A stretch of DNA of 64,000 nucleotides from Nereocystis luetkeana (Eukaryota; Sar; Phaeophyceae; Laminariales; Laminariaceae): NCBI GenBank assembly GCA_031213475.1, contig JARUPZ010000008.1, positions 10,784,708-10,848,707 on the forward strand. The letters are read 5' to 3'. Under the pieces are notes generated by a model. The model was not told the DNA's origin. It saw only the letters and a list, made by a program, of their open reading frames with translations, and ran no database searches. Made by a program: the position numbers and the translations under genes. Positions within the stretch are counted from its first letter, which is position 1, and each line of letters opens with the position of its first letter. Below are positions 1-35,169 of this stretch, one piece after another.

Positions 1-3000
1 CACAATATCTCGTACTTTGGCACGGCGTGCAAGACGTTTTGTGCTCGTTAACTGCACTACGGTGATGATGATGTTGATGTTCTCACATTTTCTCGCTTCC
101 CCCGAAATCCTGCATGTGGTGACAAAACCAGGCTGGAACGATAATACATCTCGATAGGAAAAAACGAAACGTGTACCAGGTATCTAGATACGAGCCTGGT
201 GTATCGTTCGTTATTCATGCAGGTGGAAGCTTCCATGGATACACCAGAAGCCTTCAATGACCTGCATTGGCTTCCACTGCTGGTTAATAAACACTGCAGT
301 GTATATGCACGTGCGTTTTGACGTACTGTAGGTCAGATGCACACTACGATAGACTAAATCCACCAGTGTCAACACTCTTAATTGATGACCGAGGACCCCA
401 ACTCCTGGACACTGCCATCGTCCCGCCTGGGCAATCTCCAGTCCTTCTGCTCTATATGTATGTCTGTGTTGGCCGCAAGCGCCGTGTTTACAACATCGAG
501 GCATCGCCTTCTGCACTGAAGTACTGCCGCACTCCTGCTGCTACCAGCTTTCCGAGCTACAACTTCAACTAACGTCGGTGGACGTCAGCCTCTGCCACAA
601 CCCTACCTGGGAACACATCACAATTTCCATACTAAGCACGCTCTGACAAATATCGTGAAAATGATGATTGGAGCTTCCATGAAAGCAGCCCGAAGCTTCT
701 AGGGGAGTTTCTCCCGTGGTACTACTCCAGAATTCCCGCGGAAGCTTCTACAAATTACATTGCAGCGTCCGTGGAAGCAGCTTCCCCTGGAGGTTCCACG
801 GAATATTGGGCGTACTTCCATGGAAGCTTCAACAGGTTTTGTGGAAACGTCCATCCCCTTTGATGGAGGTCGTGGAATTTTCAACCTATTTCCATTACGA
901 AAACCAACAATGCAGGAGACCGTGCGCACGGCATATCATACCAGTCTGTCAGGGAGACGGTACTAACTAAATGTGGGCTACCATCCCCTTAAAACTTGCA
1001 ACCAATGAAAACCACGAACATATCCATGGTATCATGTGTACACTCGAAAAGGAAACAAGGGAAAAGAAAAAAGAAAAACCTTAAGAAGAGAGAAAAGAAA
1101 GAAGACCGTGAACAAAGGAAGAGATAAAGTAAAAAAATAAGAAGAAGAAGAAATGCGCGCGCAGGGTGCAGGCCAAGTCCCGACGACAATGTTGCCGTTT
1201 GCTGGTACGATCAGTCCTCCTATGATACGTCCGTCAGACGAAACAGCAAACGAACGTCACAAGAACACCAGACGGAAGGAACTTAGACAAGGACAGGGTA
1301 AACACATAGAGCTAAGGTCAAACAAAACACGAGCAGTCTATATGTCCAGTTATGGGGTAAACGACGACCCATCCGACGCAAAGAGGACAGAGACAGACGG
1401 ACCAACGAAAACACGCCAACATAATCGGGGAAAAAAGGGAAAACAGCAACGGGTCACACAACTACTACTGCTGTACAACACCAAGTGAGGTAACGCGGCG
1501 GACGCAGAATGGCAGGGTAAGGGGGGCAGGGGAGAGGTACCATCGACTTGGCAGGGAATAGGGCAAAAAATGGAACATCCACAGACAGACAAACAGACAA
1601 AAAATATAACATTGATTGCGCGGTTTAACAAGAAATACGGTCAATGCCAAGTTTCGGTGCGTGCTTTAACGTGCCTTGCCGGCCTAGCCGCTGTTGCTAC
1701 GCCTCATTGAACGCGGCTACTGTTGCCCCCCCACCCTGGTATGATACGTCGTCGATTAAAGGGTCCCGTTCGTCCCAGCACGCCGTCACGCAGTGAGCGT
1801 TCGCATGTTTGACCTGCGAGACGTTGGTGATATACGTTCTGCATACATTCGGCATGTATATAACAAGCCGCGCATTACAAGGAAATTTTCTCTGGATGAT
1901 AAGGAAGCGTGGCGATTTTTAGCGAGAAGAATATCTTGGATAGGCTAAGACGAGATTCTTCTCGCTGCTGCTCATCGCCCGAATCGTTTTATGTAGTGAA
2001 GTCACTCGTCTGAGGCTTCCCAGCGATTTGCAACAGACTGGCTCGGTAAGGTGCACAGCTTTGGTCGGTAAATATTATGTTTCCATCCCTTGTGTCGGAA
2101 TTGCAAAATTACAGCCCGATTTCAGGTTATCCATTCAGCTCGGCTCGAATTAAACTTGTTCGAAAGAGCGGTGCTCTGGTGCCACGCTGGTGAGATCCAC
2201 TGCACCTGTAGGGATGCATTTTACCTGGGCTAATCACGTAAAATATTGAGTACCCAGACACCGCAGAAATATCACCAATCAATGCAAACGTAAGAACGTT
2301 GGTCGACCGCACAATCGTCACGAAAAATGTTTCACGAGCGTAGAGCACCTTCTTCCGAAAAAGGACAAGCTAACCCGTGTGCTGAAGTGTGGGTCTACCT
2401 AAACCTGATAGCGCTTTGTACTTGCCTGGCATTGTGTGTTTATGGCTGCATGCACACGCCGATGGAAGTACACACTACGAACACACCTTTACCAGAGGAA
2501 CGGGAGTAGTGCCTGTCTAACCTGGATTTTACCTGTACCACTCTGAATTAAATGTAATAAGGGTCGTTTGGTCTCTATACTGAAGACTTTACGTTGTCTA
2601 TATCTCCGTGCGAGTTGTACTTATTTTTGACAGTAAGCTTGTCCTCCGCCACTCGTAACTTGTGGTCCCGACAATAATAGGGGTGCATAGTGCCGATATG
2701 CGCCAGCCAACAACACCAGCACTATGCGTGGTGGAAACCCTCCCTACTCCGCACACCGCGGTGCCACATTGATGAGCTGTGGCTGGCAGCCAGCATCACG
2801 TACGACACCCAACGGGCAATGTGGAGTAACCACTGCAACGTACGTATGGCGAATGAGCACTTTGGAACAAATCGAATCAGCTATTAATAGGATGCCGCCC
2901 GTGGATTAGGAAAACGCGAAAGCTTAGCTCGTAACCTCGGAGTGGATGCGTATCCCGATCTGGTCGGGTTGCGGGGTTACACGTGTTACACATGAAACCG

Positions 3001-3745
3001 GATCGAGATGCCATGGGTTGGGATTCTGGATCTCGCATGGGTATCAATATCCATCCATGATGTTGCTGATACATACCGATACCTGGCATGTGTACAGGTA
3101 TCAACACGTTCACATAATAAATATATCCTAACTACAGCAGTACGAGTAGTCTACACCGCCGGCTGGACATGCCACGCACTACCCCAGCAGCACCATTATA
3201 TTCCCGTGTCGCCGAGTCTCCCTGCAGACCCGCTTCTGCTTTTTCAGCCTTTGCATGTATGTGTCACGGATCTACAAGCGTTGGTGGAAGCTTCTACCTG
3301 GTACCGGTATATTTTAGCGCTCGGCTTCTGGGTCGTTTTCGCGGCTCGTTGCTTGGTGAGAGTAGACCCATCAGTCATCACAACGGAAGATACGCACCAC
3401 ATACGTACCACAACCACACTGATGTTGATGGGTTGGCGAGCCGAGGACTTCCCCCAACTGTGAGCTACGGCGTGTGCACACACGACGCACACGGTCATGA
3501 CCCCGGCTGCTGTTGGTACCCGGGTTGGCACCTGGCTTGCTGGAGGGGGAATGGACGATATCATACAAAACGCCAACAATTATTTATGAAAACCGGCTAT
3601 CGATTTTGCGATCGTCTCCCGCCCGCTCGCAGAACACGCGCTATCAGTACTTCACTCGGCACTTGACACAACCATTCGCCCTACTCTCCGATTCCGACTG
3701 TGAACAATTTGTACAGGGCCACCTGGCTTACGTTGACATATCGAT
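1..3745. other. Upstream flank, no recognised gene
   Basis: No reading frame here shows a recognisable domain. Around 220-260 and 660-850 the sequence is rich in GGAAGC/GCTTCC and GGAAGCTTC motifs. The stretch 1040-1150 is A-rich. The promoter of the RAD7-like gene should lie near 3746, but I see no convincing TATA box or initiator. Confidence 0.5.
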
Positions 3746-25399
<21,654 letters not shown>

Positions 25400-25666
25400 A
25401 CTTGCCCGGCAAGTCGCAAGGACCCACGCTCTCGCCCGTAGAACCCGCGCCAACACTCGAAGATGCTCGCGAGCCCCCGAAAGCATTCATGAATAGTGCC
25501 AATAGAACGTCGGAAATGACGCGTCGTCCGCTGCTCGTGAACGCAAGAAGCGTTTTTTTTTTTCTTTTCATTTTCGTGTTTCTTGTTTGTCAGCCCGTTT
25601 TCTGTTTCCTAGTGAGCCTTGACAGCTTGGTTCTTTCTGCCGTCACCTTCCAAGGATGGAGCATTT

Positions 25667-25773
25667 TTACGGGGGGACCATTGTAAATAGGACCACATGT
25701 TTTTGGTAAAAATAGTGAAAAGATATAGGTTTCGGTATGTACCGTAGGTCCTATTTGATATGGTCCCCCGTAG
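25667..25773. mobile_element. TACGGGGG palindromic MITE, copy 5
   Basis: ttacggggggaccattgtaa at the left and atggtcccccgtagtag at the right, with inner gtaaataggacc and ggtcctatttga arms. It lies 270 bp after the RAD7-like stop and could be part of the 3' UTR. Confidence 0.85.
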
Positions 25774-27099
25774 TAGTATTTTTTTCATGATTTGTCGATG
25801 TTGTCGTCTTGGGGGCGTCGTGTGTCTTTTATGGTATTTTGTGGGCACATCCCTGGCGTTCGATCTCCCTGGGGACTGGAAAATGTTGTTCCTGACTTTG
25901 ATGCTCTTTTTTCTGATCGGGAAAACACGTGGGCTACATAGTCGATGTGGTTCATGGTGCGCAGGGTTGAGGGACCTACCGTTGTTGCGGGGGGACTCAG
26001 CAGTCGGAACGAAACACGGCGGGCAAATGCGGGAGAATACTCTTCTTCTGGGTCCGTGGTGGGTTCTTTGTGCCATGCCCCCCCTCCGGCGATATACGTG
26101 GTGAAAGTGTGGCCTTCTCTGTGCGTCTTTTTTTTTTTTACGGGTTTAGCTGCGAGTTGTATCACTTGCTCCACTGTTCGAAGATAGTTTTGGTTGGGGT
26201 TTGATTGGTTTTCGTCCTGCACGCCGCTGCCTGCTTGCATCCGGCAGCGATACACAGGTCGAACAGCTTGATTACAAGGGGGGAATACGTACAAACGTTA
26301 GGAGGGAAGCTTACGTGTTTTTGTTTTTTTAGCAGGGATTACAATGTTTTGGCCTCCTCGGGAGCACGGCCATAGCTAAAGTACATGATACTGTGGTTAG
26401 GGCTTAGTTTAGCGCAATTCATCTTGTGTTTGCAAGAGGTTAAGGGTCGTGCTCTTGTGCTTCAACCAGAAGCATCTCTTGTCTCCCCTGTCCCCCCCCC
26501 CCCCCTCCTTTTTTTCCCCTGTCCGATAAATATTTTTGTAGAGTGGCGCTCCCCCCAAGTCGGGCCCCTTGTCTCCCAACCGAATCGTCTCTGACGAAAT
26601 TTCGGTCTAGTAATGCTGTGTTCGGGCGGTATGGGAACCCACTACCTTGTAAGGTCGATATATTTGAGCCGCGGAGTATACCGAGGAGATTGATACATTA
26701 GCTGGGGTTGTTGTTGCTCCGGCGTGATATCGGCTACGTAGCCGGTACTAGCTGTATGTTTCGTCTTGGGTTTCAGGGCGTATTTTTCGGTGTGGGGGGG
26801 AGGGGGGGGGGGGGGGTGATACAATACGAGAACCCTTCATTTTCAACGCTTTCTGAGCGAAGTCCCATCGGCGTCGAAGCTGGATGTATGCATGTTTATT
26901 TTTCTGGGGCGTAATAACGTCAAGCGGTTGTTTCCATCGTTTCAATCCCCAAGAAGGTACGAGCACCAGGTTTGTTACACGCCATAAATTTGCGATATTC
27001 ATGTAAGACATGCCACATCTTAGCTTTTTGCCGAAACACAGGGCTCGTGGCTTCAGCGTGCGTCAGACCATCTGCTTAGTGGTGGTGACAGCGATTGTA

Positions 27100-27222
27100 T
27101 TCATTTATCATTCATGGCCGTAGTCGTATGACCATAGACTCTCGCGCCCCTACAGTGCCTCAGACGGAGCACGTCGGGCTTTCTCCGACCAGACAGACAT
27201 CGCTGGCACCAAGGCGGGGGAG
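27100..27222 (-). repeat. Dispersed repeat D, copy 2 (inverted)
   Basis: Reverse-complement match to 12470-12592: catggccgtagtcgtatgac, catagactctcgcgcc, ggagcacgtcgggctttctc, agacagac. Confidence 0.6.
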
Positions 27223-28799
27223 GGGGGTTACTAGTATACGAGTATCACAATACGCGCTGGACTATGCAGCGGTTGCACGAGGGTGAGGCTGTTGCTTTTC
27301 TGACCCGCGTGATACGTGCTTGACTCCTGTACAACTACACCCTCGATTTTTTTAAATAATTACAATCACTACTTGAAGTTAGGTGCAGGATAGCTGTTGC
27401 GTAAGGGTTGATATGGCGTACCTGATAGTGTTGATATTAATAGTGCACCACACACGCTGACTGCCCTCTACGCAGGGCCGCAGCTTAGTGGGTAGGGTTG
27501 GCATTAATTCGGCGGCATATGGTCGAAACTTGGGCCTACCCGTGCGATTGTTTCGGAAGCGTTAAGGCGCCGCTCGACTGAGCCGCTAGGTGGGTCTCCC
27601 TTTCTCACCTTCTACGAAACCGTCAAACTCAACTTCAAAGTATTACTGCCCCCTCCCACCCCCCCCCCCCCCCAAATGTGACGTCAGGTATTCAAGGAAC
27701 TTAACCAGCACGTGTCTGCCCGATACCCTCTTGCTGGAAGATTTATTGTACTGATAGTCATCAACTTAATTATGGCTTGCATAGTACCGGAGCGAGAACA
27801 TCGTTTTTGCGCCGTCCCGTTGCCCTCTTGGACTTTTAGTAGACCAACGGCGGTAATGGCATGTAAATACCGCTGAGCGCCGTTCATTCGTCCTTCGGAA
27901 CTGCAATCACGTATATCGATAGAGGAAAGGTGTGTTGCCGAGCCCCAGCACATACCCATATCGTCGGGCGTCTGTCTTAGTACCTAAATTCCAGTATATA
28001 TGCCGTCGACCATTATAGGCAAGGACAGCACAGCAGTGTGTTCAGCCTTTCACAAAACATCGAAGCACGTATGTACGTGCCGATGAGAGCACCATGGATA
28101 TAAGCAGGCAGGCGTGGTTGCCTGAGAGCATGAACTTGTATCATCGATCATGGACCGCCCCCTGTCTTTCTCACAAAAAACAAATCAAGAACGTGCCGAT
28201 AAGAGCGCTGTAACACTAGCAAGCAGACACAGGTTGCCGATAATCATACCCAGCTGTCCTCCTATCAGTGGATATTCAGTATTCATACAAATTAGATGTG
28301 GTCGCTTTTCCCGAATTGTGTGCGGGTTTTTTTCTTCACGCGTAGGCTGCTGCTGGAGTAGATATACGTAGACTGTAGGTTTGTACCTGGTGATACACAC
28401 ATCCCAAACAGCGAAATCGCTCGTCCGGTCCTGAGAGCCAGCAAGCTGTGGAGCGTCTGCCACATTCGCAGCACAGCGCCATTAGCCCTCCTGAAAAAAA
28501 AAGCACGTACCTGGCACCTAGCACGTGCATACGCCCGGAGCAGAGTGCGACGACAGTACGTATACAGACTTGGACGTATGTGGTGCCTAGTTTTTTTCGG
28601 CGTACAAGGAGCTCTTGGCATTTGCACCTCTGTTTGCACATAGAATCAATCATCATATTTGCCATTCACAAGGCTTCTCCCTTGTGCCTGCGGGCGTTCG
28701 ACAGGTCACCTCCTTCCCCCCTCCCGGAGTAATCGCCGTCGCCAAGACCTCCAATATCAAAATAGTTTCGAATCCCCATGATCACTGCTTGGGACCCAA

Positions 28800-30300
28800 T
28801 GCCCACGGACCCAATGCTCATGGGTGTCTCACCTAATCTTCACGCACACCCCACCGATGCCCCACGAGCGCCTCACAGGCGCCCCACGTACACGGGCGCT
28901 CCTGGTGTGATCCACAAGCGACACACAGGCTCCCCCACCGCACGCATCCCTCGGACACCCCACGGACGCGTCACCCACGACCGAAGGACACCCAGCGAAA
29001 GCCCCACGGACGCCCCACGGACGTCACATGGGCTCCTCTCCGGGAACCCGCGGACAAGGCACAGACAAGCCACGGACAACTCATGGGTATCTCACGGATA
29101 CACCATGCAAAGCCCACCATCGGCAAAACGGGAACCGAGAAAAAGGCGCCTGACGCCCACCCCATTAGCGGCCCATGGGTGTCCGACGGACACACCACCG
29201 ATGCCGCTAGCACACCCCACGATCGTACCACACGGACACCTACCTACGCCGCACGGGCGCGACAAAGGCTTTTCAGGCACACCTCATGGGCGCTACATCC
29301 TGGACACCCCACGAAAGCCCCACGCATACCCCAAGCGCCCTCCCATGGACAGCCCATGGATACCCCTCGACGGATACCCCACGACCACACTACAGTCACA
29401 GAACAGGCGATCCACGCGCGATCTACACCGCCCGAGTAATACCCCACGGGCGCCCCAAGCGCATTCTATGAGCACCTCAAGGGTACCTCACGTGATGCCC
29501 TATAAGCGAACTACAGGCAAGCCAAAAACGTCCCAGGAACACCTAATAATGGGCCCCCAAGTACACCCCGTACTAGCCCCAACCACACACCATAACCACC
29601 TCACGGTCATCCCATGGGCGCCCTACGGACGACCCACCGACACGCCATGAGCATCCCAGAGATACCCGGCGGACGCCCCGTGGGCGCCCCAAGGACACCC
29701 CACGTATGTCCACGAGCACGTTACACAGACACCGCACGGCCAACCCGTGGCCCCCCTCCCGGGACACACCACACACACCCCATGTAGTCGCACGGACACC
29801 ACACGGACACCCCAAGCGCACTCCACACCGCACGCACACCCATGGGTTCCCCGCGTACGCCACACGGACGAATTATAGACGCCTGAAGAGCGCTTCACGA
29901 GTACCCCACGTGCCTTCTACTACACCAAGCTCCCAATTATCAACGGTGACGTCCCACGGACGAACTACGAAGGTCTCGCGTACACCCCCGGTACTCGTAA
30001 AGCACATCCCATGGGCCCCCGCGAACACCCGATAGAAGTCCTAAGCGCACCCCGTGGAAACACCATGGAGGCCACACGGACACTCCCCGGAAACCTTACG
30101 GATACCCACGGACTACACACGGATTCCGCAGGAATGAACAACGAGCACTCCATGGATACCGAACGGCCGACCGCCCGACTACCGCCGGATACCCCGCGGG
30201 CGTCTCATGCGCACCACACAGACGCCCCGCGGACGCTCGATGAGCTCTCAACGGACACCTCACCGACGCCGCACGCACACTTCGTGGAATGCTCATGAGA
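28800..30300 (+). repeat. 11-bp RCCCCACGGAC minisatellite, about 1.5 kb
   Basis: More than 100 degenerate units with a consensus near gccccacggac, mostly 11 bp with 10- and 12-bp variants. It is strongly C-rich on the + strand. Stop codons are rare, so a 290-residue His/Pro/Thr/Arg frame stays open over 28778-29650; nothing else supports it as a gene. Confidence 0.9.
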
Positions 30301-30860
30301 TGTTCGTGAGGTGTGGCAATGATCTTCGCGGGACTCCCCTCGCGACGTGCTTATGATACGCTCCTCACGGTAACATAGCACAGCACATCAGTCGGGGTGT
30401 TTGATGGGAATCTCCCGTGTTGTTTCGCCAACAGTATACCGAAGTATACCTATATATATTGCGGTATGAAACCCGCGAAGCATTTTTCTCTTCAACTTCG
30501 CGAGACGACGACTATACAGTCACCACAGAGTGTCTTCTGCTGTTCGCCAGGTTGCTCGCGTGGGGTCCCGGAGGATGTCGATGCATGAAAACTGTAGTAT
30601 GTCACTGGCCAGGTTGCTCTGGTTTTGGATCGGGGAGGGCGCGCATGATTTGGTGTTCTTCACATAATATCACCCTATTTTGTGATTGACCAGGTTGATA
30701 TGAATACGCTGCAAAGAAGACCACCTTGGACGTCCTCCAACACGGGCCTGGTACTAGCTCAATCCAGAACGAACACGAGACGGTAACGTTCGCATTCGCC
30801 CATCCGTAAAAGTCTTCGGTAGACGTAAACGCATCGGTTTGGTTTGTACGTTGTGCATTG
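30301..30860. other. Unassigned spacer
   Basis: No recognised gene. A short motif of the form ccaggttg(c/a)tc or ccaggttgata recurs near 30549, 30609 and 30690. I see nothing else. Confidence 0.4.
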
Positions 30861-31027
30861 CGTTGAATTGCATTGCATTGCATTGCGTTGCATCGCATTG
30901 CATTGAATTGCATTGCATTGCATTGCATTGCATTGCATTGCATTGCATTGCATTGCATTGCATTGCATTGCATTGCATTGCATTGCATTGCATTGCATTG
31001 CATTGCGTTGCATCGCATTGCATTGCA
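30858..31027 (+). repeat. (CATTG)n pentanucleotide array
   Basis: About 33 units of CATTG with CGTTG, CATCG and AATTG variants clustered near both ends. The end variants mirror each other (gcgttgcatcgcattgcatt appears at both ends). Confidence 0.97.
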
Positions 31028-31413
31028 CTCCATGACTCGCCTTAGGTGACACACCCTGGAGTGGATTTGTGAGACGTGATTCATCTGAAACAAGGCGGCA
31101 TACCAGACGGATATGGTACCTTCCGAACATATCATTTATTAAGATCTCTCCAGATAATCATAACTCGGTGTTTAAACCCCCCCCCATGTCGTCGAGAGGG
31201 TCAGTTTCTTCAAAACTATTCGCAAAGAGTGTTAGTTTTGCAGGGAGTGGTGGAGTAGTGTTGTGCCAATTAATTATAGTGTTGTCTCTTTGGATATTTT
31301 TCTCTTGGCTCGCCCGAGACATGTTCAAAGTGCATCGCATATGTTTGGGGAAGACAGAGCTTTGTCCAGGGGCGGATCTGAGGGCCGTTACGTGAGTTTA
31401 GGTATGGACTGGG

Positions 31414-31640
31414 CGAGGCATTCTGCGATAGATAGAGAGGTCCACACCCTGAACATTCTGGGGCTCCTCGCTTAAGGACCTCCATATCTCACCCGAAAAC
31501 TGACTTCTGGCTGCAAAAATCAAATAGCATCTTGATGAATAATCCCATGACCCAAGGAAACGAGTACTCGTACGTCATTTTTCGAAGTAATATTGGCCTT
31601 CCGACGGTTTCGGGGTATGGAGCTTCGAAGGCTCCCATCG
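31414..31640. mobile_element. GTTCTACGATAGAGG TIR element, copy 2
   Basis: A diverged copy: ttctgcgatagatagagagg, ggggctcctcgcttaaggac, ctcacccgaaaactgactt, atcttgatgaataatccc, catgacccaagg, tacgtcattttt and ccttccgacggttt match 62141-62340 in order. The right terminus is not found; it abuts the recombinase end of the retroelement. Confidence 0.65.
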
Positions 31641-34290
31641 ACGCCCCCCCCCCCTGTCTCCCGCACGAGACGCGTTGACGTGATGGTGCACCCCGCCTTT
31701 CTGTAGCGATTTATCTGTTCTCCAACACAACCTGCACTCCTTGGTGAAAGAAAGAAATCAATTTCAACGTCAGACAAAACTCGGCATGTACCTGCCCATT
31801 GGCGTACGCCCACAACTCCGACGCTCGGCGCAAAAGAAAATATGACAGGTGGAGTCCTAACCACATGACGTAGCCCCTGGCTTCCGTACTGCCTGTCGCC
31901 CTTCCTCAAGCATTGCCCACGACAAGGGCAATCTAATTTGTTTTTGATTTGTAGCCATACCGTCCGCCCTGTCTATCCCCTTTCCCACTGTGGTGGTCAT
32001 GCAATGCGACAATAGTATCTCCCAGCATGCGAACATCTTGAAGAAAACGTTAATCGCAGCAAGGTACCCTCTGACGGTCGATTGCTGGTTATTATGCACA
32101 AACCAACGAGACGTCATGAATTTGGGCAGTTCGGCCAGCGCTTCATTGGGTCGTCGACGGTATACAACCAAGGTCCGTCACTCTGCGCGTTTCTCTCTTT
32201 TACCTAGTTGTTCCATTTAGCTGAGTAGTTTTTCCGAGTTCTCTTCCCGACCGAACCAAGCGCGAGCGTTTCGAACAATCTTGCCACATCTTCCTTGTTT
32301 CCTCCTTTGTTGTCCCCTGCTCCTGTGATAACACGCGTGTACAGCACGCATGCCATCATCAGAGCGAGGCATGCATCATGAAAGGCGCGCGAGTCAACCG
32401 AGTTCTTCTGCTTCGTTCATCATCACCGTTCATAAACCGTCGTCGTGTTTGGTAAGGATCTATGTCTGGAGTACAATATCAAAACTTCCCGAAACCCGTG
32501 GACCAATGGGTTGTTAGCGCCAGTCGCTGGGGTGGGTTAGCTCCCTGACCTTGTCTGCCAGCATCTCCCGAGCCCACCGTGAAATCCCGTCCGCTAAAGT
32601 GTTCTGCACGCCTGGCATATGTTTTGCGGCGTGGTTCCATCCGCCCACGAGTGCAAGGCGCCTCAGTATTATCATGAGTAAACAGAGCGCTCATATTTAA
32701 GGCCCCACTGCTTCGAGGCACCCACGAGACGGCCGCCATGCTATTGCCTCACATCATATTCGGGTAACCGCGTCTGGCCTGTCTCCTCCTACCAATTCGA
32801 GCATAACCCACGCGGTCACAACCCTTGTCAATTACTTTAGGAGGTGTACTGTGATTGTACAGGCCTCCCGAAGATCGGCTTTTCTTTTAAGTTCTGAAGC
32901 CAGCTCAAAAGGCGAGTCGTATCTCCTAAATACCTCCTTCTCAACTCAGAATCCTACCGCCGCCTCCAAACTTGCGTCAGACAGATAGTGCCTTTTGGCG
33001 GGTCATTTTAGCGACGTGGGGCATGGCTCGCTAAGCGCCTCTCCCTTTAGTAGCAGCTGGTGATCTATCGCCCACTTCCAAAAGAAGTGGTTCGCATGAA
33101 ACTCTCTGTCAAGCTCTACCAGGCGGTTCAAGGTTTTTCGAGCGCTCGCGTCGGGTGTTCCGGTCAGTCGCAAAAGCCTCCATACGAACAACCTGTCCGC
33201 TCGAACTACGTACGTGAAGTTCCACAGCTTTCCCGCGACGCTGAGACCGTCCCTCGCAGACGCTAGAGCTTTCTGCTCGAAGGTCAATGGTCAAGCAGCA
33301 GCCCTTTTATATCGTTGGGCATTTCTCGCGGAAACGAGATTCTCATCGTGTGCGAATGGATAGTAAACCTTAACCCGTCAATCGTCGAGTCCCAGATCGT
33401 ACTCTTCTTCGGGGCTGAAATTGGCGAAGCCTTTTCCTCACCCGGTCCCAAACCGCTCATGTGATCTGAGACGAGGCAGGCCGATACAATCAAGGCGGTC
33501 TGGTCGTCGTCTGAAGGTTGTGCCCTGAGTACAGGAGATAGTCGTATACGTACACGGTGGTGAAAATGTGGTCGGAAGAAGATCGTTCCCCCGTTGTGCG
33601 CTCTGATTTCTGCGTCCGGCGGAGTCGTCGTGGGTTTATCCTCTTCCCATCGATCTACCACCTTAACGTGGGTCATCGTTTATCTTCCTTCGTCCAATAG
33701 CTGGGTTGAATTCTGAATGGTGTTGCAGTGCGCGCGTTCGGCCGCGGCAGACATGCCGCCTCAGAAACCTGCGATCCCGACCATCCGAAGGTTATTCGAA
33801 TACCAATCACAACTGGATTTCTTTATTCTGTAGAAAAAATTATGAGCTTGGTCGGGGTCCACCCGCACGTTCCTGAAGGCGTCCGATACATCGGCCTTGC
33901 TCACCAGTATCCTCTTTCTCACTGTCACAAGTTCGTCAACTAAACTTAGGAAGATCGTGTGCGCGCAGGCAATGGGGAACAGTGTCAGGGTCAGCATCTC
34001 CGTTTATCCCACCTCTCTTTCCTCGACTCTGCTCATCAAAAGATACACCACTAATGATCCTGACCTCGTGTGCCCCTACGGCAGCCAACAGGGACGCTCT
34101 AGATTGAAGATTTTATGCGCAGCTGATTTTTGTATCCCTAGGTATTTCTGACGCGGAAGGCTCACACTACACCACATAACAGCTTGATTGAGCAGATGGC
34201 CAGAACCCCCCACTTTCATGCGAATCGATACAATGGCGATACCGCGGAAGGCTAAAATCAGAAGGGCCGCCCACCCATCCAGCACGCAGA
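31640..34290 (-). pseudogene. Decayed tyrosine-recombinase retrotransposon (DIRS/Ngaro-like)
   Basis: Read 5'->3' on the - strand. RT motif ADVSDAFRNVRVDPDQAHNF lies near 33830-33890, then a GWSGSPGF-like box (here MVGIAGF, stop, GGMSAAAERAH) near 33720-33780. The catalytic YVDD position near 33550 survives only in a shifted frame as YVYD. KSTIWDSTIDGLRFTIHSH follows, then GKLWNFTYVVRADRLFVWRL. The RNase H end MPGVQNTLADGISRW is near 32600. Last comes a recombinase-like region with STVRGYLAAINVFFKMF and, after a frameshift, AGCTITSTRLVRET near 31670. This order matches stramenopile YR retroelements. Multiple stops and frameshifts make it inactive. Terminal repeats were not found. Confidence 0.8.
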
Positions 34291-34299
34291 ATTATCTAC

Positions 34300-35030
34300 A
34301 GTAGCCCAAGCGTCAGACAGTGTTCGGCACAGAGAACGAGGGTACGACCAGCCACCCCTCCAGCTTTCAGATGCACCCACGCTCATTATTTCGGCCTACA
34401 CGCGGAAGATTATCGGGTCAGCACGTTCCCTGTTTTCTGTTATTGGTGAGTCGCGCAGTCGGAAACGATCAGACAGCATGGTGCAACAATGGCACGCAGA
34501 AAACAAAACTCGGAAATAACGATCTTGACGCCCACGAAAGAGGAGAACTGCTGTGTACGGTCGCCAACATTTGCACAACCATGGTGCGAGATATGCGAGG
34601 GCTCGCGGGAGACCTAGCTCGAGAAATACGAGGATCTTTGGTCGCACCATCAACAGACCCCGTATACATACTAGGGTAAGTCGGAGACTTGACAGGGTTC
34701 GAGGCCGTGGACGAGCTAGTCACGATAGTCACAGGAGGGGATACATGTACGCGCAGCCGCGACGGGCGAAGGTCTACAGCTCGCATTACCGTACGGGAAC
34801 CACCCCAGTGTCGGACGGGGGTAATCTGGCCCTCTGCTTACACGAAGCCTGATGTACTGAACCTTCCGCAACCTCGGTACTGTCCTGATTCGCAACGAAG
34901 TGGGATAATCTGGCCCTCTGTTCAGGATTAAAGTCTCTTTATCAATTACTCCCTTCTTTTGGGTTATCGTTGGTGTATGCACGCCGCGAGGCTGGCCATC
35001 TGACTCACGGGGTGAATTGTCTTCCTGTAT
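34300..35030. other. Unassigned; possible 5' part of the retroelement
   Basis: Open frames exist on both strands (34320-34679 +, 34396-34653 -, 34469-34786 -), but none is recognisable. By position it could hold the gag-like part of the YR retroelement. Inference only. Confidence 0.25.
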
Positions 35031-35035
35031 ATATA

Positions 35036-35036
<1 letters not shown>

Positions 35037-35096
<60 letters not shown>
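35037..35096 (+). repeat. (TTG)n microsatellite
   Basis: About 20 uninterrupted GTT/TTG triplets. Confidence 0.97.
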
Positions 35097-35169
35097 CTCA
35101 CAATAACTCACAATACAATGCAGTCCGTGGTCGCAGGACAGGCTCCAATAACTCTGGAGTGGAAGATAT

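Larger units (their letters stand above)
25400..28770. other. 3' flank of the RAD7-like gene, mostly unassigned
   Basis: Holds one TACGGGGG MITE (25667-25773), an inverted copy of repeat D (27100-27222) and poly-C/G runs near 26495, 26797 and 27660. I see no gene and cannot place the polyadenylation site. Confidence 0.5.

Noticed and set aside
28778..29650. 290-residue His/Pro/Thr/Arg open frame
   Set aside because: It is a reading of the 11-bp minisatellite; no start context, domain or non-repeat part supports it.
30602..31135. 177-residue frame with Met-Gln-Cys-Asn-Ala repeats
   Set aside because: It is a translation of the CATTG array.
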